NCBI GenBank assembly: GCA_002307235.1
Contig: DBTV01000011.1
Span: 46,381 to 110,380 of the forward strand
Length of the DNA stretch: 64,000 nucleotides
Direction of reading: 5' to 3'
From: Acidobacteriaceae bacterium UBA1307
Lineage (GTDB): Bacteria; Acidobacteriota; Terriglobia; Terriglobales; Acidobacteriaceae
Shown: positions 41,263-49,889 of the stretch, in pieces
How positions within the stretch are numbered: position 1 is the first letter of the stretch
Layout: the number at the start of each line of letters is the position of its first letter
The notes under the pieces: generated by a model
Told to the model about the DNA's origin: nothing
The model's database searches: none
The model's input: only the letters and a program-made list of their open reading frames with translations
Program-made: the position numbers and the translations under genes

Positions 41263-44200
41263 ATGCACGCACAATCCATTGGCGCAACAGGAAGCGCATC
41301 CGGGGCAGGTAAACGTATTCTCCGGACGCTCTCTTTTCTGCTCCTCGCTCTGATCGCGGCCTCGCCCTTCGCCTTCGCACAGATCGGCGGCGGCGGTTCC
41401 ATTCAGGGCTCTGTCCTTGACCCCACAGGCGCGGTCGTTTCCAAGGCTACCGTCACCGCCACGAACATCGCCAGCGGGCAAACCTATACCCGCCTGTCGA
41501 GCGAGCGTGGCGTCTACGTCATCACACCACTGATCCCCGGCACCTACCGCGTGCAAGTCGATGCGACCGGATTTGCTGGGTATACGCAGGAACATGTGAC
41601 CGTGGATGCGATGCAGATCACGACTGTAAACGTTTCACTGTCCATCGGCTCTGCCTCCATCACCATCACCGTGGAACCGCCCCCGGTCAACGCCACCAAC
41701 GCCGTCGTCGGCGATGTCGTCCGCAATGACGACTACGCCAACCTCCCGCTCAACATGAGCGGCGGACCGCGCTGCTCCACCTGCCTGATCGCCTACTCTG
41801 CCGGTGAAGGCAACGGATACAACGGCGGCACCAGCTACCACAACGAAATCTACATCGACGGCATGGTTGGCACCACCATCAACATGCAGGGCAACGGCAA
41901 CGAGGTTGGCACCAGCCTGCCCGTTGAGGCCGTCCAGCAGGGAGAGGTCCAGACCGTCGGCACCTCCGCGCAGTTTCAAGGCCAGGGCGTGGCCAACTTC
42001 ACTACCCAGTCCGGCGGCGACCACTACCACGGCTCGCTCTTCGAATACTTCCGCAACACATCTCTCGACACCTGGAACTTTACTTCGAAACAGACCATCA
42101 ACGCCGTCACCAAGACCGCCCTCAAGCCGGTCGAACATCAGAATGAGTTCGGCGGCTCACTCGGTGGCCCCATCAAGCGCAACAAGGCTTATTTTTTCGT
42201 CACCCTTGAGCGCATGATCTATTCGGCAACCCCCAATCCGAGTTTGATTACCATTCCGACGACGGCCATGCGCACCGGCGATTTCTCTGCCTTTGGCCGC
42301 AACATCTACGATCCGACCACGACGACCTGCAAGGGAACCACCTGCACCCGCAGCCAGTTCCAGTACAACGGGCAACTCAACGTCATTTCGCCCTCGCGCA
42401 TTTCGTCCGTCTCCAAATATCTGCAGCAGTGGCTGCCGACGCCAACCAACAGCAATCAAACATTGAACTATGCAGGCGGCTTCACCAGCGGCTTCACGTA
42501 CTTCAAGAACTTTGACAAGCTCGACTACAACCTGACGCCGTCGCAGCACATCGTGCTCACCTATGGCACAGGCAACCGTGCACCGAATCCGCTCGACAGC
42601 ACCAACATGCCGTTGCCTTACACCACCTCCACGGCCACCGTCACCTATGACAACCTGGCCATGATCACCCACACCTGGACCATCAACAGCCACACCGTCA
42701 ACGACTTCAAATACGGCTTTGCCCGTTACGAAACCTGCAGCAAAGATCCCTCCGAGGGCAAGGCCGAGTGGGCCGCCAGCGCCGCCGGACTCAGCAACTA
42801 CGGCGTCGGCCATGCTTCGAACGCCTTTCCCAACGTAGGTTTCAGCGGCACCAATGCCCCGTATGGCTGGGATACCAGCAACAAACCGCAGTGCGTGGAC
42901 GCCAATACCTACAATGTGCAGGATGCTCTGCAGACCACGCGCGGTGCGCACTCCATTACCGTCGGTGGCCAGTACGAGTGGTACCAGTACAACGGCGATT
43001 CCGGCCCGACCACCGGCACCAATGCCTCCTGGGCTTTCAGCAATACCCAAACCGCCAACTTCTCCTCGGGCTCAACGGTCAACACTGCCGCTGGCGCGGC
43101 CTACGCCAGCTATCTGACCGGCTATGCCTCCAGCTACTACAACTCCCGTCAGGTTGGCTTTAAGGTCATTGGCGGACGCTTCAAGGCCTTCTCGCCTTAC
43201 ATCCAGGACGACTGGAAGATCACCCCGAAGCTGACCCTGAACCTCGGACTTCGCTGGGATCTCTACTCGCCCTGGCATGAGGTCAAGAGCCGCGGCTCCT
43301 ATCTGGACATCTCGGCCACCAACCCGATCACCGGCACCCTGGGTGCTCTTACCTACTACGGCGACGGCCCCTATAGCTGCCACTGCAGCAAGATCGTCGA
43401 CTTCTACCTGGGCAACATCGGACCTCGCTTCGGCTTTGCCTACTCCGTCTCGCCGAAGACTGTTGTCCGCGGTTCCTATGGTCTCTCCTACACGCACGGC
43501 GGCGGCACCGGTGGTCGCGGTGGAGCCTGGGCTGGCACGGCCGTCTTCGGCCTCGGCGCCACCCGCACCATCTCTGCCGTCGACGGTTACAGTCCTGCCG
43601 ATCCTCTGAACGGAACCTCCATCTCCAACACCTGGGATACGGCCATCGCCGATCTCGCCGACACCACGCAGTACTCCGGTTGGGGCACTGGCTACACCAC
43701 TGTCACGGGCTACACCGGCTCCGGTCAGGCGCTCTATTACGGCGATCCCTACTATGCCAAGCGCTCGCCCGTCTACGCCAACTGGAGCTTTGGCATTCAA
43801 CAGGCCCTTACCTCCACCACAACGCTGACGGTCGACTACGCCGCCTCGATGGGACAGTTCCTGCCCGGCGAGCAAAACCGGCCGCAGTTCGCCCAGCAGA
43901 TTGATCCCAAGTATCTGGCTCTCGGGTCGCTGCTGGCCGCCAAGACCACCGACACCAACATTGCGGCGGCCAACAAGATTCTGCCTGTTGCCCGTCCCTT
44001 TGCCACCTACACCACGTCCTCCACCATCATGCAGATGCTCAGCCCTTATCCGCAGTACGCTGGCATCACCGATATCTGGGGCAACCGCGCGCACTCCCGC
44101 TATGACGCCATTGAAATCGGCATCAAGCAGAACAAGTACAAGGGCCTGACTCTCTCCATGAACTACACCTACTCGAAGCTCATGGACAACGAAAACTCCG

Positions 44201-44811
44201 GCACGACCGCCTACAGCACGGCCGAACTCTGGCAGAAAAATACGCAGTCGCCCTCCAAGCTCAACCTCTATGGCACCTGGCAGGAGCCCTTCGGGCACAC
44301 CTCCCACCGGTTGTTGAACACCGCCATGAAGGATTGGGTCATCTCCGGCATCTATACCTACTCCGGCTCTGGTCCGCTCGGTTGGGGTGCCACCGGCTGC
44401 TCCACCCAGTACACCGGAAGCTGCCTGCCAAATCTTGACTCCAGCCGTTCGGCCAAAAACGTTCGCATCAATGGCAAGTGGGGTAAAGGCATTACCGGCA
44501 GCAACTTCGCCATCAAATACCTCGACTCGACCGCCTTCAGCGTTCCTGCCAACTACACTCTCGGTCAGGTCTTCCGCAATGCTTACAAGATCACCGGACC
44601 GTCCAGCAGCGACATCGACCTGACCGTGAAGCGCAAGTTCCCGATCCACAACAATTACAAGTTCTCGATCGAGGCCAGCGCTTTCAACCTCACCAACCAT
44701 GTCGAATTCGGCGGCCTCAGCACGACGGTCGGCGCCTCAGCCTTCGGCCAATTCACCAAACAGTCCAACAGCGCACGCGACATTCAGCTCGCCGCGCGCA
44801 TCGACTTCTAA
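41263..44811 (+). CDS. OAR-type TonB-dependent receptor with carboxypeptidase-regulatory-like domain
   Basis: A 1182-residue outer-membrane transporter. The signal peptide ends near PFAFAQ. Residues about 35-125 are a carboxypeptidase-regulatory-like beta sandwich (GSIQGSVLDPTGAVVSKATV, GVYVITPLIPGTYRVQVDAT). The plug domain includes VEAVQQGEVQTVGTSAQFQG and VANFTTQSGGDHYHGSLFEY. A very long barrel follows, ending in the aromatic terminus AARIDF expected of barrel proteins. These OAR-like receptors are abundant in acidobacteria and may import oligosaccharides or peptides. I choose ATG 41263 after GGAGGA; a TTG at 41251 overlaps that site. Confidence 0.9.
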   Translation: MHAQSIGATGSASGAGKRILRTLSFLLLALIAASPFAFAQIGGGGSIQGSVLDPTGAVVSKATVTATNIASGQTYTRLSSERGVYVITPLIPGTYRVQVDATGFAGYTQEHVTVDAMQITTVNVSLSIGSASITITVEPPPVNATNAVVGDVVRNDDYANLPLNMSGGPRCSTCLIAYSAGEGNGYNGGTSYHNEIYIDGMVGTTINMQGNGNEVGTSLPVEAVQQGEVQTVGTSAQFQGQGVANFTTQSGGDHYHGSLFEYFRNTSLDTWNFTSKQTINAVTKTALKPVEHQNEFGGSLGGPIKRNKAYFFVTLERMIYSATPNPSLITIPTTAMRTGDFSAFGRNIYDPTTTTCKGTTCTRSQFQYNGQLNVISPSRISSVSKYLQQWLPTPTNSNQTLNYAGGFTSGFTYFKNFDKLDYNLTPSQHIVLTYGTGNRAPNPLDSTNMPLPYTTSTATVTYDNLAMITHTWTINSHTVNDFKYGFARYETCSKDPSEGKAEWAASAAGLSNYGVGHASNAFPNVGFSGTNAPYGWDTSNKPQCVDANTYNVQDALQTTRGAHSITVGGQYEWYQYNGDSGPTTGTNASWAFSNTQTANFSSGSTVNTAAGAAYASYLTGYASSYYNSRQVGFKVIGGRFKAFSPYIQDDWKITPKLTLNLGLRWDLYSPWHEVKSRGSYLDISATNPITGTLGALTYYGDGPYSCHCSKIVDFYLGNIGPRFGFAYSVSPKTVVRGSYGLSYTHGGGTGGRGGAWAGTAVFGLGATRTISAVDGYSPADPLNGTSISNTWDTAIADLADTTQYSGWGTGYTTVTGYTGSGQALYYGDPYYAKRSPVYANWSFGIQQALTSTTTLTVDYAASMGQFLPGEQNRPQFAQQIDPKYLALGSLLAAKTTDTNIAAANKILPVARPFATYTTSSTIMQMLSPYPQYAGITDIWGNRAHSRYDAIEIGIKQNKYKGLTLSMNYTYSKLMDNENSGTTAYSTAELWQKNTQSPSKLNLYGTWQEPFGHTSHRLLNTAMKDWVISGIYTYSGSGPLGWGATGCSTQYTGSCLPNLDSSRSAKNVRINGKWGKGITGSNFAIKYLDSTAFSVPANYTLGQVFRNAYKITGPSSSDIDLTVKRKFPIHNNYKFSIEASAFNLTNHVEFGGLSTTVGASAFGQFTKQSNSARDIQLAARIDF

Positions 44812-44831
44812 GCTTTGGCTCTACCTCCGAA

Positions 44832-44867
44832 CGGGTGTGCGCTTTCGGGCGTGCACCCGCCTTTTTT
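44832..44867 (+). terminator. Terminator of the TonB-dependent receptor
   Basis: CGGGTG pairs with CACCCG with partial inner pairing, followed by CCTTTTTT. Confidence 0.7.
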
Positions 44868-45074
44868 CCTTCCAAGAGTTCCCGGTTTTGCCCTTTCGTA
44901 CCTTTCGTTTGGCCCTCCCCCCTCCCCGCATTGCCCCATCTATGAGAAAATAAAGAAGGAAGATATCTCCGGGACGGCCGCCTGCGCGCCTCCCACCCAG
45001 ACCTAAACTTTTTCGTTTTTTCGGTCGCCGCGTTCTGTGCGTCGCGCGACCCGCCGAGACAGGACTGCTAAAGA

Positions 45075-46673
45075 ATGCTTAGTGTCAGCAACGTTTCCAT
45101 GCGCTACGGATCGAAGGTGCTCTTCGAGGACGTCAGCGTCAACTTTGTTCCCGGTCGCCGCTACGGCCTCACCGGCCCCAACGGTGCCGGCAAGTCCACC
45201 TTCATGAAGGTCCTCACCGGAGAAATCGAGCCGCAGAAAGGCTCGGTCGTCCGCCCGCGCAAATACGGCGTGCTCCGTCAGGACCAGTTCGCCTTCGATT
45301 CCTATCGCGTCATCGACACCGTCATCATGGGCAACAAACCCCTGTGGGCGGCGATGGAAGAACGCGACCGCATCTACGAAAAGCCGGAGATGACCGACGA
45401 AGACGGCATGCGTCTCGGCGAGCTTGAGGGCGTGGTTGGGGACGAGGACGGCTACACTGCCGAGACCGACGCCGCCATTCTTCTGCAGGGTCTCGACATC
45501 GGCGAAGAGGTGCACGAGCGCAAGATGAGCGAGCTCCAGGGCGGACAGAAGGTCCGCGTTCTGCTGGCGCAGGCTCTGTTCGGCAAGCCCGAAGCCCTGC
45601 TGCTCGACGAGCCGACGAACCATCTCGATCTCGAGTCCATTCACTGGCTCGAGGACTTTCTCAACAACTACAGCGGCTCGCTGATTGTCATCAGCCACGA
45701 TCGCCACTTTCTCAACTCCGTCACCACCCACACCGCCGACATCGATTACGAGACCATCATTACCTATACCGGTGGTTACGACGAGATGGTGATGGCCAAG
45801 ACGCAGATCCGTTCCACGCTCGAGTCGCAGAACGAGCAGCGCGAGAAGAAGATCGCGCAGTTGAACGACTTCATCGCCCGCTTTGCCGCCGGTACCCGTT
45901 CCAGCCAGGTGACCAGCCGCCGCAAAGAGGTCGAGCGCCTGCAGACCAACGATCTGGCCCGCTCCAACATTCAACGCCCCTTCATCAAGTTCGATCAGGT
46001 GCGCCCGAGCGGCAAGCAGGCTCTTGAGATCAAGGGTGTCTGCAAGGCCTACGACGAGCAGAAGATCATCACCGACTTTTCCGCCAACGTGATGCGCGGC
46101 GAAAAGATCTGCCTGATGGGCCGCAACGGCGCGGGCAAGACCACGCTCATCAAGAGCCTGCTGGCCAACTATGCCGGCTGCGCCGATACGGACTTTACGC
46201 TTGATGCCGGTGAGGTCAACTGGGGCTATGAGGCGCAGGTCGGCTATCTGCCGCAGGACTTCGGCGCGGCCATTGAGCGCGGCACCAACGTGACCGATTG
46301 GCTCTATCAGTGGTCGCCCGAGTCGCACATCGAAGACATCCGCGGCATTCTCGGCCAGATGCTCTTCCGTGGCGAGGAAGGCGCGAAGAAGACCGACGCC
46401 CTCTCCGGCGGCGAACAGGCTCGCCTGCTCTTCTGCAAGCTGATCCTCACCAAGCCGAACATTCTGATCCTCGACGAGCCGACCAGCCATCTGGATCTGG
46501 AGTCGATCAACGCGCTGAACATCGCGCTGCAACGCTATGAAGGTACCCTGCTGCTGGTCACCCACGACTATGACCTGATGGACGAGGTCGCCACGCGCCT
46601 GTGGGCCTTCCATGGCCATGAGGTCGAGGACTTCCAGGGAACCTACGCCGAGTGGAAGGCCGAACAGAAGTAG
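45075..46673 (+). CDS. ybiT: ABC-F ATPase of the YbiT type
   Basis: A cytosolic 532-residue ABC-F protein with two ATPase domains and no membrane segment; the class acts on ribosomes. Domain 1: Walker A GPNGAGKSTF, signature LQGGQKVRVLLAQAL, Walker B LLLDEPTNHLDLES. Domain 2: Walker A GRNGAGKTTL, signature LSGGEQARLLFCKL, Walker B LILDEPTSHLDLES. Between them is the charged linker characteristic of the family. LRQDQFAFDSYRVIDTVIMG closely matches what I recall of YbiT. It is followed by the first of two 37-bp direct repeats. Confidence 0.9.
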   Translation: MLSVSNVSMRYGSKVLFEDVSVNFVPGRRYGLTGPNGAGKSTFMKVLTGEIEPQKGSVVRPRKYGVLRQDQFAFDSYRVIDTVIMGNKPLWAAMEERDRIYEKPEMTDEDGMRLGELEGVVGDEDGYTAETDAAILLQGLDIGEEVHERKMSELQGGQKVRVLLAQALFGKPEALLLDEPTNHLDLESIHWLEDFLNNYSGSLIVISHDRHFLNSVTTHTADIDYETIITYTGGYDEMVMAKTQIRSTLESQNEQREKKIAQLNDFIARFAAGTRSSQVTSRRKEVERLQTNDLARSNIQRPFIKFDQVRPSGKQALEIKGVCKAYDEQKIITDFSANVMRGEKICLMGRNGAGKTTLIKSLLANYAGCADTDFTLDAGEVNWGYEAQVGYLPQDFGAAIERGTNVTDWLYQWSPESHIEDIRGILGQMLFRGEEGAKKTDALSGGEQARLLFCKLILTKPNILILDEPTSHLDLESINALNIALQRYEGTLLLVTHDYDLMDEVATRLWAFHGHEVEDFQGTYAEWKAEQK

Positions 46674-46688
46674 GCTGAACTCGATCTA

Positions 46689-46725
46689 AAACACCACGGC
46701 CGCATCCATTCCCGGGTGCGGCCGT
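46689..46725. repeat. 37-bp direct repeat, left copy
   Basis: Identical to 47546-47582 from AAACACCACGG to GTGCGGCCGT. The TonB_C-domain gene lies between the two copies. Confidence 0.85.
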
Positions 46726-46730
46726 GGTGT
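46691..46730 (+). terminator. Hairpin after ybiT
   Basis: A 14-bp perfect stem ACACCACGGCCGCA/TGCGGCCGTGGTGT, the longest in this part of the window. There is no T-run after it, unlike at the right copy. Confidence 0.6.
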
Positions 46731-46808
46731 CTGCACAAGATTTCATTGATGACTTGGCATAGAATTCTATCGTTGCGTAGACAAAACGAACAGGAGAATT
46801 TCACGCCA

Positions 46809-47534
46809 GTGTTCAAGAGTTTGTTCTTTTTGCTACTGTGCTCTATTCCCGCCATCGCCCAACAAAACAATGTCGATCTCCCACGCCCTCGCATGATTCG
46901 TCTTTCAACGGGAGTTCTTGGAACAATGGTAGAGCATCGCGCGTTGCCCGACTATCCATTGCAAGCCTTGCAAGCAAAAACGCAGGGCGACGTCATTCTC
47001 AAGATTCTCGTCAGCGAATCGGGCAAGGTGACTCTTGCCGTTCCAGTGCAAGGCGATCCGCTCCTCACGGCAGCAAGCATTGACGCGCTCCATACATTCC
47101 AATTCCGCCCATATCTTCTCAATGGAATGCCGATCAGTGTTGAAAGCCAGGTGGGTTTTCATTTCTCGATTCAAGGACGCGGCAAGAATGCAGAGGGAAA
47201 GGTCGACTACCCATCTTCCATCGCCTATCGCCCGGAATTTCGCACCAGTGCTGCCACCGATCAAGGTGTATTGGTTCTGTGGCCACGAAAGATTTCTGGA
47301 GATGACCCGAAACTGCCTCCGGCCCTCGTAGGGAAAGCGGGGTCCGTCTATTTGACGATAGCCATCGGTGAAGACGGCAAAGTACAGGAGGTAAAAGTGC
47401 TGGGTGGCGAAGCCGCTTTCTTTGATGCCGTCGTCGCTGCCGCGAAACAATTTATCTATGAGCCGCAATTGCTGAATGGAAGTCCCTCCGCCGTGACGAC
47501 GCAGGTCAGTTTTCACTTCGGTTCAGCACAGTAG
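46809..47534 (+). CDS. Secreted protein with two TonB_C-like domains (GTG start)
   Basis: A 241-residue exported protein. With the GTG at 46809 it starts with a clean signal peptide, MFKSLFFLLLCSIPAIA; earlier in-frame starts overlap the ybiT hairpin or lack a signal. Two TonB C-terminal-type domains follow: YPLQALQAKTQGDVILKILV to FQFRPYLLNGMPISVESQVG, and GSVYLTIAIGEDGKVQEVKV to FIYEPQLLNGSPSAVTTQVS. There is no transmembrane anchor or Pro-rich spacer, so it is not a classic TonB energy transducer. Its codon use is more AT-rich than the neighbours. It lies between 37-bp direct repeats. Confidence 0.75.
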   Translation: MFKSLFFLLLCSIPAIAQQNNVDLPRPRMIRLSTGVLGTMVEHRALPDYPLQALQAKTQGDVILKILVSESGKVTLAVPVQGDPLLTAASIDALHTFQFRPYLLNGMPISVESQVGFHFSIQGRGKNAEGKVDYPSSIAYRPEFRTSAATDQGVLVLWPRKISGDDPKLPPALVGKAGSVYLTIAIGEDGKVQEVKVLGGEAAFFDAVVAAAKQFIYEPQLLNGSPSAVTTQVSFHFGSAQ

Positions 47535-47545
47535 ACCTTTTCAGC

Positions 47546-47582
47546 AAACACCACGGCCGCATCCATTCCCGGGTGCGGCCGT
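47546..47582. repeat. 37-bp direct repeat, right copy
   Basis: Identical to 46689-46725. Here the repeat runs straight into a T-tract, so this copy looks like the functional terminator. Confidence 0.85.
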
Positions 47583-47588
47583 TTTTTC
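47553..47588. terminator. Terminator of the TonB_C gene (possibly bidirectional)
   Basis: ACGGCCGCA pairs with TGCGGCCGT and is followed by TTTTTT. It lies between convergent genes. Confidence 0.85.
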
Positions 47589-47606
47589 ATTGCTCTGCGC
47601 GCTGTC

Positions 47607-48137
47607 TTAGTGTGCGCCCTTGAACTCCGACTCAATCGGCAACCAGTCCGACAGACGCTTCTCGTTCAGTTCCGCGTCCCCCGCGCCGCGGCTCAGCGAC
47701 GAGCGCGCCAACGCCACCTGCAGCTTGACCTTGCCCTTGACCTTGTAGGAACTCAGCAGGCTGGCCAGCCCCGTGTTGGCCGAGGCTACCGAGTCCGCAG
47801 GCAGCGTGCCCTCGGCACCTGCCAGATCGAAGGGCGACAGGATGATCTGGTTAATCACCGTCTGATTGCTCTTCACCACCGACTCATCGAAGCGCACAAT
47901 CAGCGTCGCGCGTTTCTCAAGCGCCGCCGGGTTGGCCGTGAACTTGATCCCCGGCACCAGCGCGGCCTTGGTTCCCGGCTTCGGCGTGTCAACGGCGATC
48001 CGGTAGGGTTCGCCCTTCCACTTGGGAGCCACGGGAATGCCTGCTGCCTTGTTTCCCTGCTCCTTGCAGCCTGTCGTCCATGCCAACCCACCGGCAAACA
48101 TCACCCCGGCCAATACCCACACGATGCCTTTTCTCAT
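47607..48137 (-). CDS. Putative lipoprotein of unknown function
   Basis: A 176-residue protein with a lipoprotein-like signal: MRKGIVWVLAGVMFAGGLAWTTGCKEQ, with the cysteine after TTG. The rest has no recognised domain; strands such as GIKFTANPAALEKRATLIVR and VKGKVKLQVALARSSLSRG suggest a beta-rich fold. The end is acidic and amphipathic (AELNEKRLSDWLPIESEF). The start at 48137 is chosen because it begins the signal. It is codirectional with glgA, 79 bases downstream, and may share its transcript. Confidence 0.65.
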   Translation of the reverse strand: MRKGIVWVLAGVMFAGGLAWTTGCKEQGNKAAGIPVAPKWKGEPYRIAVDTPKPGTKAALVPGIKFTANPAALEKRATLIVRFDESVVKSNQTVINQIILSPFDLAGAEGTLPADSVASANTGLASLLSSYKVKGKVKLQVALARSSLSRGAGDAELNEKRLSDWLPIESEFKGAH

Positions 48138-48216
48138 GGAATCCCCACGCCTCCAGAAAGATGAAGCGCCATCATAGCACCCCAAAAACACCGCCGCCAA
48201 CTGCAAAGCTGCGGGT

Positions 48217-49686
48217 TCAATGTTTCTGCGGAGTCCAGCGCCCCGCGGCCTCTTCGTAGACCTTCACGTACTCGCGCGCCGGCGTTGACCAGTCGTAGTT
48301 CATCGCCATGCCGTTGCGCATCAGCTTTGTCCACCCCTTCTTGTCCTGAAAGGCCTCGAGCGCCCGGTCGATGGCCGCCAGAAGGTCGCGCGGATTGTAG
48401 CCCTGGAACTTGAAGCCCGTGCCGGTCTTCTCTGCCGCATTCCACTCTTCGATGGTGTCGTCGAGCCCGCCGGTGGCGCGCACCACGGGCACGGTGCCGT
48501 ACTTGAGCGAGTAGATCTGGTTCAGCCCGCAGGGTTCGTAGCGCGAGGGCATCAAGAAAATGTCGGCACCGGCCTCCACCTGATGCGCCAGAGCCTCGCT
48601 GTAGCGCACCTCGACGCGCACGTTGCCGGGGCTGCGCGCCGCCCAGTTGCGAAAGAATCGCTCGTAGATCGGCTCCCCGGAACCGAGCGCCACCACGGCC
48701 ACATCGCGCCCCATCAATTCGTCGGCGATCTCGGCCACCATGTCGAAGCCCTTCTGCGTGGCAAAGCGCGAGACGATGCCGACGACCGGCGTCCTTTTCT
48801 CGATATGCTGCAGGTCAAAGTGTTTGAGCAGTGCGGCACGGCAATGCTGCTTGCCGGAAAGGTCCTTTGGCGTGTAGGGCGCGGCGATCAGCGCATCGCT
48901 GGTCGGGCTCCACAGCGCGTAATCGACACCGTTCAAAATGCCACGCAGATCGCGCGTGCGCCGCCGCAGAACGCCCTCCAGTTGCTCGCCAAACTCCGGC
49001 GTCTGAATCTCCTTGGCGTACTTGCGGCTCACTGTCGTCAGCAGATCGGCGTAGACCAGACCGCCCTTCAGATAATTGAAGCGGTCGTAGTGCTCAAGCC
49101 GGTCCATGCGGAAGACCTCCCAGGGAAAGAGCAGCAACTCGGTGGTGCGCGGCGCGAACTTTCCCTGGTATGCGGCGTTGTGAATGGTGAGGACCACGGC
49201 CGCGCGACCCAGTTGCGGATCGTCGGCATAAAGCGTGCGCAGATAGACGGGAATCAGCGCCGTCTGCCAGTCGTGTACGTGGAAGACCTCGGGCACGCCC
49301 AGCAGTTTGGTGGCTTCAAGCACGGCGCGCGAGAAGAAGGCGAAGCGCTCGGCGCTGTCTTTGTATTCGCCCTGCCTGGTGCCATAGAGTTCGGCGCGAT
49401 CAAAAAATTTGGCGCACTCGACAAAGTAATATTGCACGCCATCGCGCTTGCCGCCGTCGACAATACCGGCAAAGCGGCTGTAGGTGGCAAAGGGCACGGT
49501 GATGGAGCGGACGGCATAGGACAAGGCCCCGTCGATCTGCTTGCGCACACGCTCGTAGAGCGGCAGGTAGACCGTGACCCGATGGCCGAGCTTGGCCAAC
49601 TCCGGCGCCAGTGCGCCAACCACATCGGCCAGACCTCCGGTCTTGGCAAACGGCACACACTCCGAGGCGGCAAAAACAATATGCAT
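48217..49686 (-). CDS. glgA: Glycogen synthase (ADP-glucose type)
   Basis: A 489-residue GT5 enzyme that extends alpha-1,4-glucan from ADP-glucose. The substrate-binding N-terminus is MHIVFAASECVPFAKTGGLA with the KTGGL motif. The C-terminal domain has GIVSRFATQKGFDMV, DIFLMPSRYEPCGLNQIYSL and the closing GTVPVVRATGGLDDT. Length and start match the bacterial enzyme; an in-frame extension upstream is ignored. A GGGAGAAG site precedes the ATG. It is divergent from the GH35 gene. No other glg genes are in the window. Confidence 0.94.
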   Translation of the reverse strand: MHIVFAASECVPFAKTGGLADVVGALAPELAKLGHRVTVYLPLYERVRKQIDGALSYAVRSITVPFATYSRFAGIVDGGKRDGVQYYFVECAKFFDRAELYGTRQGEYKDSAERFAFFSRAVLEATKLLGVPEVFHVHDWQTALIPVYLRTLYADDPQLGRAAVVLTIHNAAYQGKFAPRTTELLLFPWEVFRMDRLEHYDRFNYLKGGLVYADLLTTVSRKYAKEIQTPEFGEQLEGVLRRRTRDLRGILNGVDYALWSPTSDALIAAPYTPKDLSGKQHCRAALLKHFDLQHIEKRTPVVGIVSRFATQKGFDMVAEIADELMGRDVAVVALGSGEPIYERFFRNWAARSPGNVRVEVRYSEALAHQVEAGADIFLMPSRYEPCGLNQIYSLKYGTVPVVRATGGLDDTIEEWNAAEKTGTGFKFQGYNPRDLLAAIDRALEAFQDKKGWTKLMRNGMAMNYDWSTPAREYVKVYEEAAGRWTPQKH

Positions 49687-49889
49687 TCGAGTCTTCTCCC
49701 AGCGATGCAGGCCCAAAACAAGCAGAGGCGACCAGTTAAGGGTCAGTCTACTACTGCAAGAACGCAAAAGTGTGTGTGCATAGCTCTTGCGGAACCATGG
49801 GTCAATTGTTTACGTTTTCTTCACGCTCGTTTTTGTTTTTTTACCCGCATTGAAAGGAGCCATGTCCCGTTCCGGGCATCCTCACAAAT

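Noticed and set aside
43072..44700. A 542-codon open frame on the minus strand.
   Set aside because: It lies opposite the TonB-dependent receptor and shows no domain, signal peptide or ribosome-binding site.
45003..46619. A 538-codon open frame on the minus strand.
   Set aside because: It lies entirely opposite ybiT, whose motifs are unmistakable, and has a composition typical of an antisense shadow.
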